Shown: piece by piece, positions 42,751 to 50,707 of the stretch
Layout: each line of letters begins with the position of its first letter
Numbering within the stretch: the stretch's first letter is position 1
Origin: Alloprevotella sp.
GTDB taxonomy: Bacteria; Bacteroidota; Bacteroidia; Bacteroidales; Muribaculaceae
Reading direction: 5' to 3'
Assembly (NCBI GenBank): GCA_023663135.1
Contig: JAMPIE010000010.1
Location: 21,448-85,447 of the forward strand
DNA: 64,000 nt
Notes under the pieces: model-generated
Seen by the model: the letters and a program-made list of their open reading frames with translations, nothing else
Databases searched by the model: none
Told to the model about the DNA's origin: nothing
Program-made: the position numbers and the translations under genes

Positions 42751-43782
42751 ATGCGACAAATGGATATGCTCAACGGCGTGGAACGCCGATTGTTGTTTCC
42801 TGAATACGACAAGGTCCCTTTCCCTAACCCGGAGGCTTACAGATTCACGTTCGTAGACCTGTTTGCCGGCATTGGAGGAATAAGGCTTCCGTTCACGGAA
42901 TTAGGCTACAGGTGTGTGTTTTCCTCAGAGTGGGACAAACACGCCCAGCAAAGTTATATGGCCAATTTTGGCGAGAGGCCGTATGGCGATATTTGCAGTG
43001 AAGACACAAAGAGGCTTATCCCGGAGCGTTTCGATTTGTTGCTGGCCGGTTTTCCTTGCCAGGCCTTTTCAATCATGGGAAAGAGAAGGGGGTTTGAGGA
43101 CACTCGCGGGACCCTTTTCTTTGAGGTGGCCACGATTTTAAAGACCCATCGCCCAAAGGCATTCTTGCTTGAGAATGTAAAGCAGCTTGTCACCCATGAC
43201 TCCGGCCGGACTTTCAAGGTGATTCTTGACACTCTTTCAGAATTGGGTTACTCATACAAGTGGGCTATATTGAATGCGCTTGATTTTGGAGTGCCTCAAA
43301 AGAGGGAGAGAGTGATTATTGTGGGCTTTGCCGAGCAGTGTATGATTGACGAGTTTGATTTTGACTTTGAGAAACAAAAATACTCATTGTCTGATATATT
43401 GGAGGATGAAAAGGATGTTGACCCATCGCTGTTTGCATCGGAAAAGATTGTCGAAAAAAGAGTTGACCGTACAAGAGGGAAAAAGATCTTTTATCCATCC
43501 ATATGGCATGAAAACAAGTCGGGAAACATCTCTGTCTTAGACTATGCGTGTGCCCTGCGTACCGGGGCTTCCTATAACTACCTCCTTGTCAACGGCACAC
43601 GCCGTCCATCGTCGAGAGAATTGCTGCGCTTGCAGGGGTTCCCCGACAAATATGCCATAGCTGTCTCGCATGCCGAGATAAGGCGCCAGACAGGCAACAG
43701 CGTCGCAGTGCCGATGATACGTGCGATTGCGAGGAAGATTGACCATATACTTAACCGACATTATCTAAATTACTTGCCATGA
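42751..43782 (+). CDS. DNA cytosine-5 methyltransferase
   Basis: 343 residues. Motif I FVDLFAGIGGIRLPF, motif IV GFPCQAFS with the catalytic Cys, motif VI ENVK, motif VIII QKRERV and motif X GNSVAVP are all present in order, with a variable target-recognition region between about 215 and 290. Starts at 42760 or 42766 are also possible. The protein methylates cytosine at C5 in a sequence I cannot predict. The gene is clearly AT-richer than its neighbours (24 G+C in the 60 bases from 43321, against 40 in the 60 bases from 45001), which suggests horizontal acquisition. Its stop overlaps the next start (ATGA). Confidence 0.95.
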   Translation: MRQMDMLNGVERRLLFPEYDKVPFPNPEAYRFTFVDLFAGIGGIRLPFTELGYRCVFSSEWDKHAQQSYMANFGERPYGDICSEDTKRLIPERFDLLLAGFPCQAFSIMGKRRGFEDTRGTLFFEVATILKTHRPKAFLLENVKQLVTHDSGRTFKVILDTLSELGYSYKWAILNALDFGVPQKRERVIIVGFAEQCMIDEFDFDFEKQKYSLSDILEDEKDVDPSLFASEKIVEKRVDRTRGKKIFYPSIWHENKSGNISVLDYACALRTGASYNYLLVNGTRRPSSRELLRLQGFPDKYAIAVSHAEIRRQTGNSVAVPMIRAIARKIDHILNRHYLNYLP

Positions 43783-44513
43783 AGCATCCGCGACTTCGAG
43801 ACGGCCGCAGGCTTGTCACCTCTGAATTTTATCCCCTTAATGAGATTCCTGATGAGATAATAGTAAAGATTGCCGGTTACATCACTTATCTACTTTATGT
43901 GGGAAGAAAGGATATTACGGGCGAGGATTGGGGCGACGCATTTGCCAGGGCTGTCGATGGCGTCCACCTTGGCTCGCCGGTAGGGATTGCCGATGTGGTG
44001 AAAGGCAAGATGGCCTGGTCAATGAAAACGGTTAAAAACGCCAAGCCTTTGACTGCCAAGAAACTGCGGCTGATTAGCGGACGGTGTTCTCCTGATTATT
44101 CCTATGGCATAACAGATCCTCACCAGGACATTGAAATGACGGGTCGTGCCGTCCTCGGAATATGGAATGAGCGCATCAATCTTGCCCTTGACAATTATAA
44201 TCCCGTAAGGACAATGACACTCGTCCGTTCAGACGACTGCCTGTCGTTCTGTCTCTTTGAGTATGACACCCATAGATATGCCACCAACGACTATCGCTGG
44301 GAGGTTAATGCAAACGGCAATCTTATCGGAAAGTCAATATCATCCGGCAAGACTAAGTTCACATGGCAGCCTCATGGCTCGCAATTCACCATTCACGAGG
44401 ATGTGCCGGTCAATGCCGTGAGGTTCACTATTCAAAGGCCGCCTACTCTTTCCGATGAGGCAATATTGTCTTCCATCGGCTTTGACGCCTCGTGGGTCAA
44501 GATAGTAAGGTAG
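43779..44513 (+). CDS. Probable type II restriction endonuclease partner of the methyltransferase
   Basis: 244 residues, starting at an ATG that overlaps the methyltransferase stop by 4 nt. I do not recognise a named endonuclease family. The segment GIADVVKGKMAWSMKTVK (Asp72, Ser81, Lys83) could be a PD-(D/E)xK-like site in which Ser replaces the acidic residue, a variant known from Cfr10I-type enzymes. The assignment rests mainly on coupling to a lone cytosine methyltransferase and the shared AT-rich composition. An alternative is a methyltransferase accessory or unrelated cargo protein. It ends 13 nt from a convergent gene, with no terminator in between. Confidence 0.6.
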   Translation: MKHPRLRDGRRLVTSEFYPLNEIPDEIIVKIAGYITYLLYVGRKDITGEDWGDAFARAVDGVHLGSPVGIADVVKGKMAWSMKTVKNAKPLTAKKLRLISGRCSPDYSYGITDPHQDIEMTGRAVLGIWNERINLALDNYNPVRTMTLVRSDDCLSFCLFEYDTHRYATNDYRWEVNANGNLIGKSISSGKTKFTWQPHGSQFTIHEDVPVNAVRFTIQRPPTLSDEAILSSIGFDASWVKIVR

Positions 44514-44526
44514 CTCATGCGGGACG

Positions 44527-45948
44527 TCAGAGGGTGCCTTGGCGCAGGCTCTCGACAAAGCGGTCGATGCGATGGAGCTCGGCGGGGATGTCGATGCGCT
44601 GGGGGCAGTGGGGTGCACACTGTCCACACCCTATGCAATGGCTGGCCTGCCGCAGCTTGGGCACACTCCGGTCATAGCCTATGAGGAAGGCGCGACGCGC
44701 CTCGCGATAGCCGGGCGATTGGCTGCTCTCGGGGGCGTTTCCCTCGTTGACACATTTGTTATAATGGAGCAGGATGGCGGGGATGTCTATGCCGTAGGGG
44801 CAGGGCATGCAATATTTGCAGTCGTTGCAAGCCACGGTGGGATATTGCACCATCAGGTCGGCAGTGTCATAGAGGAAGCTCATCTGCGCGTCGGTCAGGG
44901 GCCGGAGGGGGGCCAGGGAGCGTATGTTGTCTTGCAGATGCTCCATGTAAGTCATGCCGGAGAGGACGGTGAGCACTCCGGGGAAAGAGGCGGCATATCG
45001 GAAGGCCCAGGAGGCCACGCTCCGCTGCGGCTCCTCTTCCTTGAGCCGGGCCACTATATGGTCGGGGAGCTTAGAGAGGCGACCGCCCAAGAGGGGCTCC
45101 ATGATTACGGCCGGGATGCCTCGCTTGGCGAGCTCGCCGTAGAGATACTCGGCGTTGGTGTTGCGGGGGTTAATCTCTTTGGCATGGGACCAGTCGAGGT
45201 AGTTGAGCTGGATCTGGACGAAGTCCCACTTGTATTTGTCGTGGTCGGCCAGGAGACGGTCAAAGACGGCAATGTCGCCGTGATAAGAGAAGCCGAGATT
45301 GCGTATCCGTCCGGCACGTCGCTCCTCCAAGAGGAAGTCGAGGATGCCATTGTCGATATATCGGGCCTCAAACTCTTTCATGCCATCCTCACCCATTCCC
45401 ACACCATGGAGCAGCAGATAGTCGATATAGTCGGTCCGGAGCTCCTTGAAGGAGTTTCGATACATCTCTATGGAAGCTTGTCGGCTCCAAATGTCGGGGG
45501 AGAAGTTGGAGAGCTTGGTGGCAATGAAATAGCTCTCGCGGGGATGGCGGGAGAGGGCAATTCCGGTGGCGGCTTCGGAGCGCCCCATGCAGTAGGCCGG
45601 GGAGGTGTCAAAGTAGTTGACGCCATGCTCTAAGGCATAGTCCACGAGGCTGTTGATGGTCTCTTGGTCGAGGGGCGCGTCGGCGTCGCGTCCCACACCG
45701 CCGTTGACGTCGGGCCATCGCATACATCCATAGCCGAGGATGCTGACTTTGTCGCCCGTCGAAGGGTTGTCGCGATATGTCATCTTGCCTGTCGGGGGCT
45801 CGGAGTCGGCGGTGGTCGCGGAGGTTAGCGGACTGTTTTTGCTGTGACAGCCTGTCAGGGCGGCAGCCGAGAGGGCAGCGGTGCCCAGGCCCAGGCGGCG
45901 CAGGAAGTCTCTGCGTCCTATGTCGTGGTGGTGTTGGTTCTTCTCCAT
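44527..45948 (-). CDS. Tat-exported aldo/keto reductase lipoprotein with ferredoxin domain
   Basis: 473 residues from the ATG at 45948. The N-terminus GRRDFLRRLG (Arg12/Arg13) followed by a hydrophobic stretch and LTGC (Cys34) is a twin-arginine lipoprotein signal. An aldo/keto reductase barrel covers about 55-340 (LGYGCMRWP, YFDTSPAYCMGRSE). The C-terminus has 4Fe-4S clusters: CNDCKYCMPCPYGIDIP and CIGCGQCAPHCPQRIDIP. It would act outside the cytoplasm and receive or donate electrons through its clusters. It is 11 nt downstream of a membrane polyferredoxin gene, its likely partner. The substrate is unknown. Confidence 0.9.
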   Translation of the reverse strand: MEKNQHHHDIGRRDFLRRLGLGTAALSAAALTGCHSKNSPLTSATTADSEPPTGKMTYRDNPSTGDKVSILGYGCMRWPDVNGGVGRDADAPLDQETINSLVDYALEHGVNYFDTSPAYCMGRSEAATGIALSRHPRESYFIATKLSNFSPDIWSRQASIEMYRNSFKELRTDYIDYLLLHGVGMGEDGMKEFEARYIDNGILDFLLEERRAGRIRNLGFSYHGDIAVFDRLLADHDKYKWDFVQIQLNYLDWSHAKEINPRNTNAEYLYGELAKRGIPAVIMEPLLGGRLSKLPDHIVARLKEEEPQRSVASWAFRYAASFPGVLTVLSGMTYMEHLQDNIRSLAPLRPLTDAQMSFLYDTADLMVQYPTVACNDCKYCMPCPYGIDIPAILLHYNKCVNEGNAPESSQSPGYREARRAFLIGYDRSVPKLRQASHCIGCGQCAPHCPQRIDIPAELHRIDRFVESLRQGTL

Positions 45949-45959
45949 AATGCTGCTGT

Positions 45960-47438
45960 TCAGATGGTTCGGTGGACTTGGTGCCCCTCCACGTAGATTG
46001 CGCTGAAGGGTCGTGACGGGCACAGATTTTCACATGCTCCGCAGCCAATGCAGCGCTCTTCGTTGACTGCCGGAATCTTGCGCGATGCAGGGTCGGCCTT
46101 GTCTAAGGGCACCATGATGATTGCACCGGCGGGGCAGTGGCGTGAGCAGTTGCCACACTCCACCTCGTCGGTCACCGCCACGCAATTTTCTTTGACCCAC
46201 ACAGCGTGGCCCACCTGGATTGACGACTTCTCGTCGCGCCCAATGGGGAGGATGGCGCCGGCGGGGCAGACGTCGGAGCAACGCGTACACTCCGGGCGGC
46301 AATAGCCTCGCTCATAGGAGGCATGGGGCTGGAGGAGGGTGGAGAGCTCGCCCGAAGGGCGGAGGACGCCGTTGGGGCACTCGGCCACGCAGAGCTGACA
46401 GCCGGTGCAGTGGTCGGTCAGATGACGCAGCGACACCGCCCCCGGAGGGACAATGGGCACACTCCGCTCGGGCGCCTTCTTGTCGGCAATGACGGCCAGG
46501 CCGCCGTCGACTTTCTTGCGGGCGTGGAGCATCGTGGCAGCCCCCATGGCGGCGGTCACCGTCAAGAAAGAGCGTCGGCCACCGTCGGGCGCGCTCCCCT
46601 CGGGCGCGGCAACGGCCGGGCGAGGGCGGTGGGTGTAAGATATGGCGCCTTTGTGGCACTTGTCGATGCAGTCCATGCATGCCACGCAGCGCGAGAGGTC
46701 AATCTCATGAGCCTTGCTGTCGATACACGAAGCCTTGCAGTTGCGCGCACAGAGGCCGCAGCCGTTACACTTGGAAGTGTCAATCACCGGGTGGAGCCAG
46801 GAGTATCGGGCCAAGAAACCAAGGACAGTCCCAACGGGGCAAATGGTGTTGCAATACGTCCGGCCGTTGCGCCAGGCCAGGAAGGCGAGTATAATGAGCG
46901 TGGCGGCGGCCACCCCCACCAAGGCGCGGCTCCGCGTCCACCACTCAACCTGATAGAAGGCATAGTCGCCTCTCATCTCCGACATGTCGGCCAATATATT
47001 GTTGCCCCACACCCAAATGGGCTGGAGCAGCGACTGCGCTATGCGGCCATAGGCGCTATAAGGCGCAAGGAGAGCCACAATAGACCCCACGCCGGCCACA
47101 ATGGCCAGGGCCATCACACCGAGCATGGCCCATCTCAGGGCAGTCTTTGCCTTAGAGAAAGTGTAGCGATTGCGCTTGGCTCGCTTGCCGGCCCATCCAA
47201 AGATGTCTTGCATCACCCCTAAGGGGCAAATCACCGAGCAATAGACTCTCCCTAACAGCAGGGTGAGTGCCACAACGAAGGCGAGCGCCACGAAGTTGAG
47301 CGCCATCAAGGCCGGCAGGAACTGTATCTTGGCCATCCAACCGAAGAGGCGCGGGGCAGTGCCGGAGAAGTCAAGAAACAAGAGAGTGATGCAGCAGAGG
47401 AAGGCCACAGCGGCTGCCACGCGAAAATTTCTCAGCAT
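45960..47438 (-). CDS. NapH/NapG-like membrane polyferredoxin fusion
   Basis: 492 residues from the ATG at 47438 (MLRNFRVAAAV); a longer frame would run through the promoter. Four membrane spans occupy about the first 215 residues, with NapH-type motifs VYCSVICPLG and TYCNTICPVG. Two 4Fe-4S motifs follow (CNGCGLCARNC, CVACMDCIDKC). In mid-protein there is a second module that starts GGRRSFLTVTAAMGAATM and continues with VPPGAVSLRHLTDHCTGCQLCVAECP, as in NapG, plus further cluster motifs to the end (CIGCGACENLCP). It likely moves electrons across or along the membrane to the adjacent Tat-exported reductase. Confidence 0.88.
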   Translation of the reverse strand: MLRNFRVAAAVAFLCCITLLFLDFSGTAPRLFGWMAKIQFLPALMALNFVALAFVVALTLLLGRVYCSVICPLGVMQDIFGWAGKRAKRNRYTFSKAKTALRWAMLGVMALAIVAGVGSIVALLAPYSAYGRIAQSLLQPIWVWGNNILADMSEMRGDYAFYQVEWWTRSRALVGVAAATLIILAFLAWRNGRTYCNTICPVGTVLGFLARYSWLHPVIDTSKCNGCGLCARNCKASCIDSKAHEIDLSRCVACMDCIDKCHKGAISYTHRPRPAVAAPEGSAPDGGRRSFLTVTAAMGAATMLHARKKVDGGLAVIADKKAPERSVPIVPPGAVSLRHLTDHCTGCQLCVAECPNGVLRPSGELSTLLQPHASYERGYCRPECTRCSDVCPAGAILPIGRDEKSSIQVGHAVWVKENCVAVTDEVECGNCSRHCPAGAIIMVPLDKADPASRKIPAVNEERCIGCGACENLCPSRPFSAIYVEGHQVHRTI

Positions 47439-47522
47439 TGGGGAAGGGGGGTATAATCGTGATAATGACAGACAGATGGGCATCGCGGCTTGCGGAGCCG
47501 GGCGCCCTATCCCTTTGAAGTG

Positions 47523-47530
47523 CAAATATA
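47523..47530 (-). promoter_or_regulatory. Promoter -7 box for the polyferredoxin-reductase operon
   Basis: Minus strand TATATTTG, with TTTG 16 nt upstream at 47547-47550. The leader is about 80 nt. Confidence 0.5.
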
Positions 47531-47613
47531 CTCAAATATTGGGCATCAAAGCCCATCGTGAAATTTTTTTTCAAAAAAACGGCATGAAATTTGGTGCGTA
47601 TCAAAAAAAGCCC

Positions 47614-47621
47614 TACCTTTG
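47614..47621 (+). promoter_or_regulatory. Promoter for the tRNA-Val pair
   Basis: TACCTTTG with TTTG at 47590-47593, a 20-nt spacer; a textbook Bacteroidetes promoter 22 nt before the first tRNA. Confidence 0.85.
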
Positions 47622-47643
47622 CAACGCCTTTCAGGAAAAGAGA

Positions 47644-47718
47644 GGGCGCTTAGCTCAGCTGGTTCAGAGCGTCTGCCTTACAAGCAGAGGGTCGGGGGTT
47701 CGAATCCCTCAGCGCCCA
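47644..47718 (+). tRNA. tRNA-Val (anticodon TAC), copy 1
   Basis: A complete cloverleaf: acceptor GGGCGCT/AGCGCCC, D arm from GCTC to GAGC, anticodon stem TCTGC/GCAGA with loop CTTACAA, T arm with GTTCGAATC, discriminator A at 47718. CCA is not encoded. The sequence is identical to the second copy. Confidence 0.97.
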
Positions 47719-47752
47719 CCTCCACAACTCATCTCTTTCCCGAAAGCCTCGC

Positions 47753-47827
47753 GGGCGCTTAGCTCAGCTGGTTCAGAGCGTCTGCCTTACAAGCAGAGGG
47801 TCGGGGGTTCGAATCCCTCAGCGCCCA
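47753..47827 (+). tRNA. tRNA-Val (anticodon TAC), copy 2
   Basis: Base-for-base identical to copy 1, 34 nt downstream, and read from the same promoter. A terminator follows at 47843-47877. Confidence 0.97.
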
Positions 47828-47842
47828 CCCCGCCAACGGCGT

Positions 47843-47877
47843 CGAGTCATTCTCAGACTCGGCGTCATCTTTTTTTA
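47843..47877 (+). terminator. Terminator after the tRNA-Val pair
   Basis: CGAGTC (47843-47848) pairs with GACTCG (47856-47861), followed after seven bases by a T-tract at 47870-47877. Confidence 0.75.
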
Positions 47878-47969
47878 TGCATCGAGCCACACCCGCCCCG
47901 TGAACATTGGGCGGCCCTTGGCTGTTGATAACGATGACATCTATACACTTTCATTCCACTTCTACATCT

Positions 47970-48131
47970 ATGGACAAGTATGTATGCACCGTATGCGATT
48001 GGGTCTACGACCCCGCAGTAGGCGATCCAGAGCATGGCATAGCCCCCGGCACGCCCTTTGAAGAGATACCCGACGACTGGGTGTGTCCCATCTGTGGCGT
48101 AGGCAAAGACCAGTTTGAGCCCGTGAAGTAA
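47970..48131 (+). CDS. Rubredoxin
   Basis: 53 residues from the ATG at 47970. The iron-binding cysteines are Cys6/Cys9 (YVCTVCDW) and Cys39/Cys42 ([11 protein letters not shown]), with the standard spacing and length. It is a one-electron carrier, often serving peroxide or superoxide detoxification in anaerobes. No TAnnTTTG promoter is visible in the 92 nt after the tRNA terminator, so read-through may contribute. A strong hairpin follows at 48149-48191. Confidence 0.96.
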   Translation: MDKYVCTVCDWVYDPAVGDPEHGIAPGTPFEEIPDDWVCPICGVGKDQFEPVK

Positions 48132-48148
48132 CAAGCATCGTCGCTTGA

Positions 48149-48191
48149 CCGGGCGCGGAAGCGAGGCCCTTTTTGCCTCCCCCGCGCCCGG
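48149..48191 (+). terminator. Two-tier hairpin after rubredoxin
   Basis: CCGGGCGCGG (48149-48158) pairs perfectly with CCGCGCCCGG (48182-48191). An inner GAGGC/GCCTC stem encloses CCCTTTTT. It probably terminates the rubredoxin transcript just before the promoter of the next gene. Confidence 0.65.
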
Positions 48192-48228
48192 CCCGCTTGC
48201 GCCTCTTGCTTTTTGCGAAAAATTCACT

Positions 48229-48236
48229 TATCTTTG
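48229..48236 (+). promoter_or_regulatory. Promoter for the NagB-LmbE fusion gene
   Basis: TATCTTTG, with TTG at 48206-48208 (20-nt spacer), 29 nt before the start codon. Confidence 0.75.
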
Positions 48237-48265
48237 CCTGTGCAAAATCATAGCCACCTTTACTT

Positions 48266-50251
48266 ATGCCAATGAAAACCAACCTCAGCTCCCAAATCAA
48301 GCTCGAGCATATCCCGCGCCGCTACTACGACCCTCAAAATGAGATAGAGCTGGCCGCCCTCACGCGCGACGAGCACCTCTACACCCGCATCTTCGAATCC
48401 CCCGACGACGGCTCGGAATATCTGGCCGAGCAGGCAGTCCGCGCCATCAACCTCGCCATCGAGAAGAAGGGCCATGCCACAGTGGCACTCGGTGCCTCGG
48501 CCGGCATAGCCAACACCTATGCGCGCCTCGCCGCTATGGCCAAGGAGGGTAAGGTAGATTTCACTAAGGTCACCGTCTTTAACCTCTGCGAGTTTTTCCC
48601 CCTCAAACCCGAAGGCCCCTCGACCCTCAAGCGCCTGCGCGAGATGCTGCTCGACCATATCGACATAGCTCCCGAAAACGTCCACTCCATCCTCCCCTCC
48701 GTCACCAAGGAAAATATGTTTGAGCACTGCCGTGCCTACGAGCAGAGCATTGCCGAAGCCGGCGGCCTCGACCTCACCCTCCTTGAGTTGGGTCCCCAAG
48801 GGTGTCTCGCCTTCAACGAGCCGGGCTCCCCGGCCTCGTCGCTCTGCCGCCTCGTGCTCATGGGCAAAGAGCTAAGCCATTACGTGGGGAGCGACTATAA
48901 GAGCGACTGGGCTCCCACTACCGCCATTACCCTCGGGGTGGCCAACATCCTATCCTCCACCCGCATCCTCGCCACGGCATGGGGCGAAAACCGAGCCGAA
49001 ATCGTCCGCCGCACCGTCGAGGAAGAACCCACGACCGACATCCCCGCCTCCTTCCTTCAGGGCCACCCCCACACCAAGCTCGTCATAGACCTCGCGGCTG
49101 CCGATGCCCTTACCCGCATCTCCACCCCCTGGAAGGTGACCTCATGTGAGTGGACCGACAAGCTCACCCGCCGCGCCATCGTCTGGCTCTGTCATCAGAT
49201 CGGCAAGCCCATCCTCAAGCTCACCGACAAAGACTATTCTGACCATGGCCTTGGCGAGCTCCTTGCCGTCTATGGCTCAGGCTACAACGTCAACATCAAG
49301 ATATTCAACGACCTCCAGCACACCATCACCGGCTGGCCCGGCGGAAAGCCCAACGCTGATGACACCTATCGACCCGAGCGCGCCAACCCCTATCCCAAGC
49401 GCGTAATCATCTTCTCGCCCCACCCCGACGACGACGTCATCTCAATGGGAGGCACCTTCAAGCGCCTCGTTGACCAGAAGCATGATGTCCATGTGGCCTA
49501 TGAGACCTCAGGCAACATAGCCGTGGGTGACGAAGACATGATGCGCTACGTCATGCTCATGGACGGCATCGCCGACAAGTTTGGCATTGACACCCCCGAC
49601 TGGAAAAAGAAGAGCTCCGAGATACGCTCCTTCCTCGCCAAGAAAAACGCCGGCGACGTGGACACCCCCGACATACGCTACTTCAAGACCATGATACGCC
49701 AGGCCGAAGCCACCGGCGCATGCAACTATATAGGAGTCAAGCCCGACCATATCCACTTCCTCCGCCTCCCCTTCTACGAGACCGGCACCATCAAGAAAGG
49801 CAATCTCTCTGAGGCCGACATAGCCATCGTCCGCGACCTGATCCTCTCCGTCAAGCCCCACCAGATCTTCGTGGCCGGCGACCTGGCCGACCCCCACGGC
49901 ACCCACCGTGTCTGCACCGATGCAGTCCTTGCCGTCATCGACGAGCAGAAAGATGAGCCTTGGATGAAGGATTGTCGCATCTGGATGTATCGTGGCGCCT
50001 GGGCCGAATGGGAGATAGACCATATCGAGATGGCCGTGCCCATCTCGCCCGAAGAGCTCCGCTTCAAGCGCAACGCCATCCTTAAGCACCAGAGCCAGAT
50101 GGAAAACGCCCCCTTCCTGGGCAATGACGACCGCCTCTTCTGGCAGCGCGCCGAAGAGCGCAACCGCGCCACCGCCTCCCTCTACGAGAGTCTCGGCCTC
50201 GCCTCCTACGAAGCTATCGAGGCCTTCGTCGAGTATCATCCCATCCGATAA
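48266..50251 (+). CDS. NagB-like / LmbE-like fusion protein with eroded NagB site
   Basis: 661 residues (a second ATG at 48272 is possible). The N-terminal half (about 1-370) is a glucosamine-6-phosphate deaminase fold; the C-terminal half (about 375-640) is a PIG-L/LmbE N-deacetylase domain with the zinc motif SPHPDDDVISMGG and DLADPHGTHRV. The layout is that of the Bacteroidetes protein annotated as NagB-like deaminase. The NagB hallmarks, however, are altered: the family NLDEY is NLCEF near 106, GHIGFNEPG reads GCLAFNEPG near 178, and the sugar-phosphate loop GLATGSSP reads ALGASAGI. Deaminase activity is doubtful, whereas the deacetylase half looks functional. Cytoplasmic; it might act on amino-sugar conjugates. 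Confidence 0.88.
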   Translation: MPMKTNLSSQIKLEHIPRRYYDPQNEIELAALTRDEHLYTRIFESPDDGSEYLAEQAVRAINLAIEKKGHATVALGASAGIANTYARLAAMAKEGKVDFTKVTVFNLCEFFPLKPEGPSTLKRLREMLLDHIDIAPENVHSILPSVTKENMFEHCRAYEQSIAEAGGLDLTLLELGPQGCLAFNEPGSPASSLCRLVLMGKELSHYVGSDYKSDWAPTTAITLGVANILSSTRILATAWGENRAEIVRRTVEEEPTTDIPASFLQGHPHTKLVIDLAAADALTRISTPWKVTSCEWTDKLTRRAIVWLCHQIGKPILKLTDKDYSDHGLGELLAVYGSGYNVNIKIFNDLQHTITGWPGGKPNADDTYRPERANPYPKRVIIFSPHPDDDVISMGGTFKRLVDQKHDVHVAYETSGNIAVGDEDMMRYVMLMDGIADKFGIDTPDWKKKSSEIRSFLAKKNAGDVDTPDIRYFKTMIRQAEATGACNYIGVKPDHIHFLRLPFYETGTIKKGNLSEADIAIVRDLILSVKPHQIFVAGDLADPHGTHRVCTDAVLAVIDEQKDEPWMKDCRIWMYRGAWAEWEIDHIEMAVPISPEELRFKRNAILKHQSQMENAPFLGNDDRLFWQRAEERNRATASLYESLGLASYEAIEAFVEYHPIR

Positions 50252-50275
50252 CATTGATAAACAATAGGTTGACGA

Positions 50276-50318
50276 CAATCCCCCGCTAATGGCAAGGGCC
50301 ATTGGCGGGGGATTGTTT
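50276..50318 (+). terminator. Terminator of the NagB-LmbE gene
   Basis: CAATCCCCCGC (50276-50286) pairs with GCGGGGGATTG (50305-50315), with a further inner AATGGC/GCCATT stem, then TTT. Confidence 0.8.
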
Positions 50319-50327
50319 CTCATGCTG

Positions 50328-50401
50328 TCGGAGTGACAGGATTCGAACCTGCGACCTCCTGCTCCCAAAGCAGGCGCGCTACCGGGCTGCGCAACACTCC
50401 G
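50328..50401 (-). tRNA. tRNA-Pro (anticodon TGG)
   Basis: On the minus strand: acceptor CGGAGTG/CACTCCG, anticodon stem CCTGC/GCAGG with loop TTTGGGA, T loop GTTCGAATC, discriminator A. CCA not encoded. Confidence 0.96.
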
Positions 50402-50411
50402 AAAGTGTGTG

Positions 50412-50419
50412 CAAAGGTA
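50412..50419 (-). promoter_or_regulatory. Promoter for tRNA-Pro
   Basis: Minus strand TACCTTTG with TTG (50440-50442) exactly 20 nt upstream; it lies 10 nt before the tRNA 5' end. Confidence 0.8.
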
Positions 50420-50456
50420 GCCACTTTTACCGACATTTGCAAGTTTAGTAATCTCC

Positions 50457-50598
50457 AAAAAATAACTTGGTAAATTTTATTCGTCTTTTCGGTGCTTTTC
50501 GTCTTATCTTTTAGTTACATAGCTTGCTATGCGCCTGCAAGATAATGACGAAAGTCCCTCGAAAATCCTTCATAAAATTTTTACCAACTTATTTTTTT
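50457..50598. repeat. Long imperfect inverted repeat with AT flanks
   Basis: The left arm (50457-50515) and right arm (50535-50598) can pair in blocks: AAAAAATAA, TTGGTAAA, TTTTAT, TTTTCG, TTCGTC and TTATCTT on the left each meet their complements in order on the right, with small internal loops. The apex has its own perfect stem CATAGC/GCTATG (50518-50523 and 50526-50531). A/T runs at both ends give terminator-like tails in either direction. It could be a structured RNA, a MITE-like element or a protein-binding palindrome. Confidence 0.7.
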
Positions 50599-50679
50599 TA
50601 CGATTACTTAGCCTCCATATTGCCGCATTTTTTTTGCCCATTTTATCTTCATAATTTTGGCAGATTGAGAGAAAACCCT

Positions 50680-50687
50680 TACCTTTG
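50680..50687 (+). promoter_or_regulatory. Promoter for tRNA-Gln
   Basis: TACCTTTG with TTTG at 50656-50659 (20-nt spacer), 20 nt before the tRNA. Confidence 0.85.
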
Positions 50688-50707
50688 CGTCCACAATACA
50701 GACCGAT

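Larger units (their letters stand above)
50402..50707. other. 306-nt AT-rich spacer between divergent tRNA genes
   Basis: It contains the tRNA-Pro promoter (50412-50442), a long imperfect palindrome (50457-50598) and the tRNA-Gln promoter (50656-50687). No protein-coding frame of convincing character is present. Confidence 0.7.

Noticed and set aside
42605..42856. Small controller (C) protein gene upstream of the methyltransferase
   Set aside because: The open frame there overlaps the promoter and the methyltransferase start, and has no helix-turn-helix pattern.
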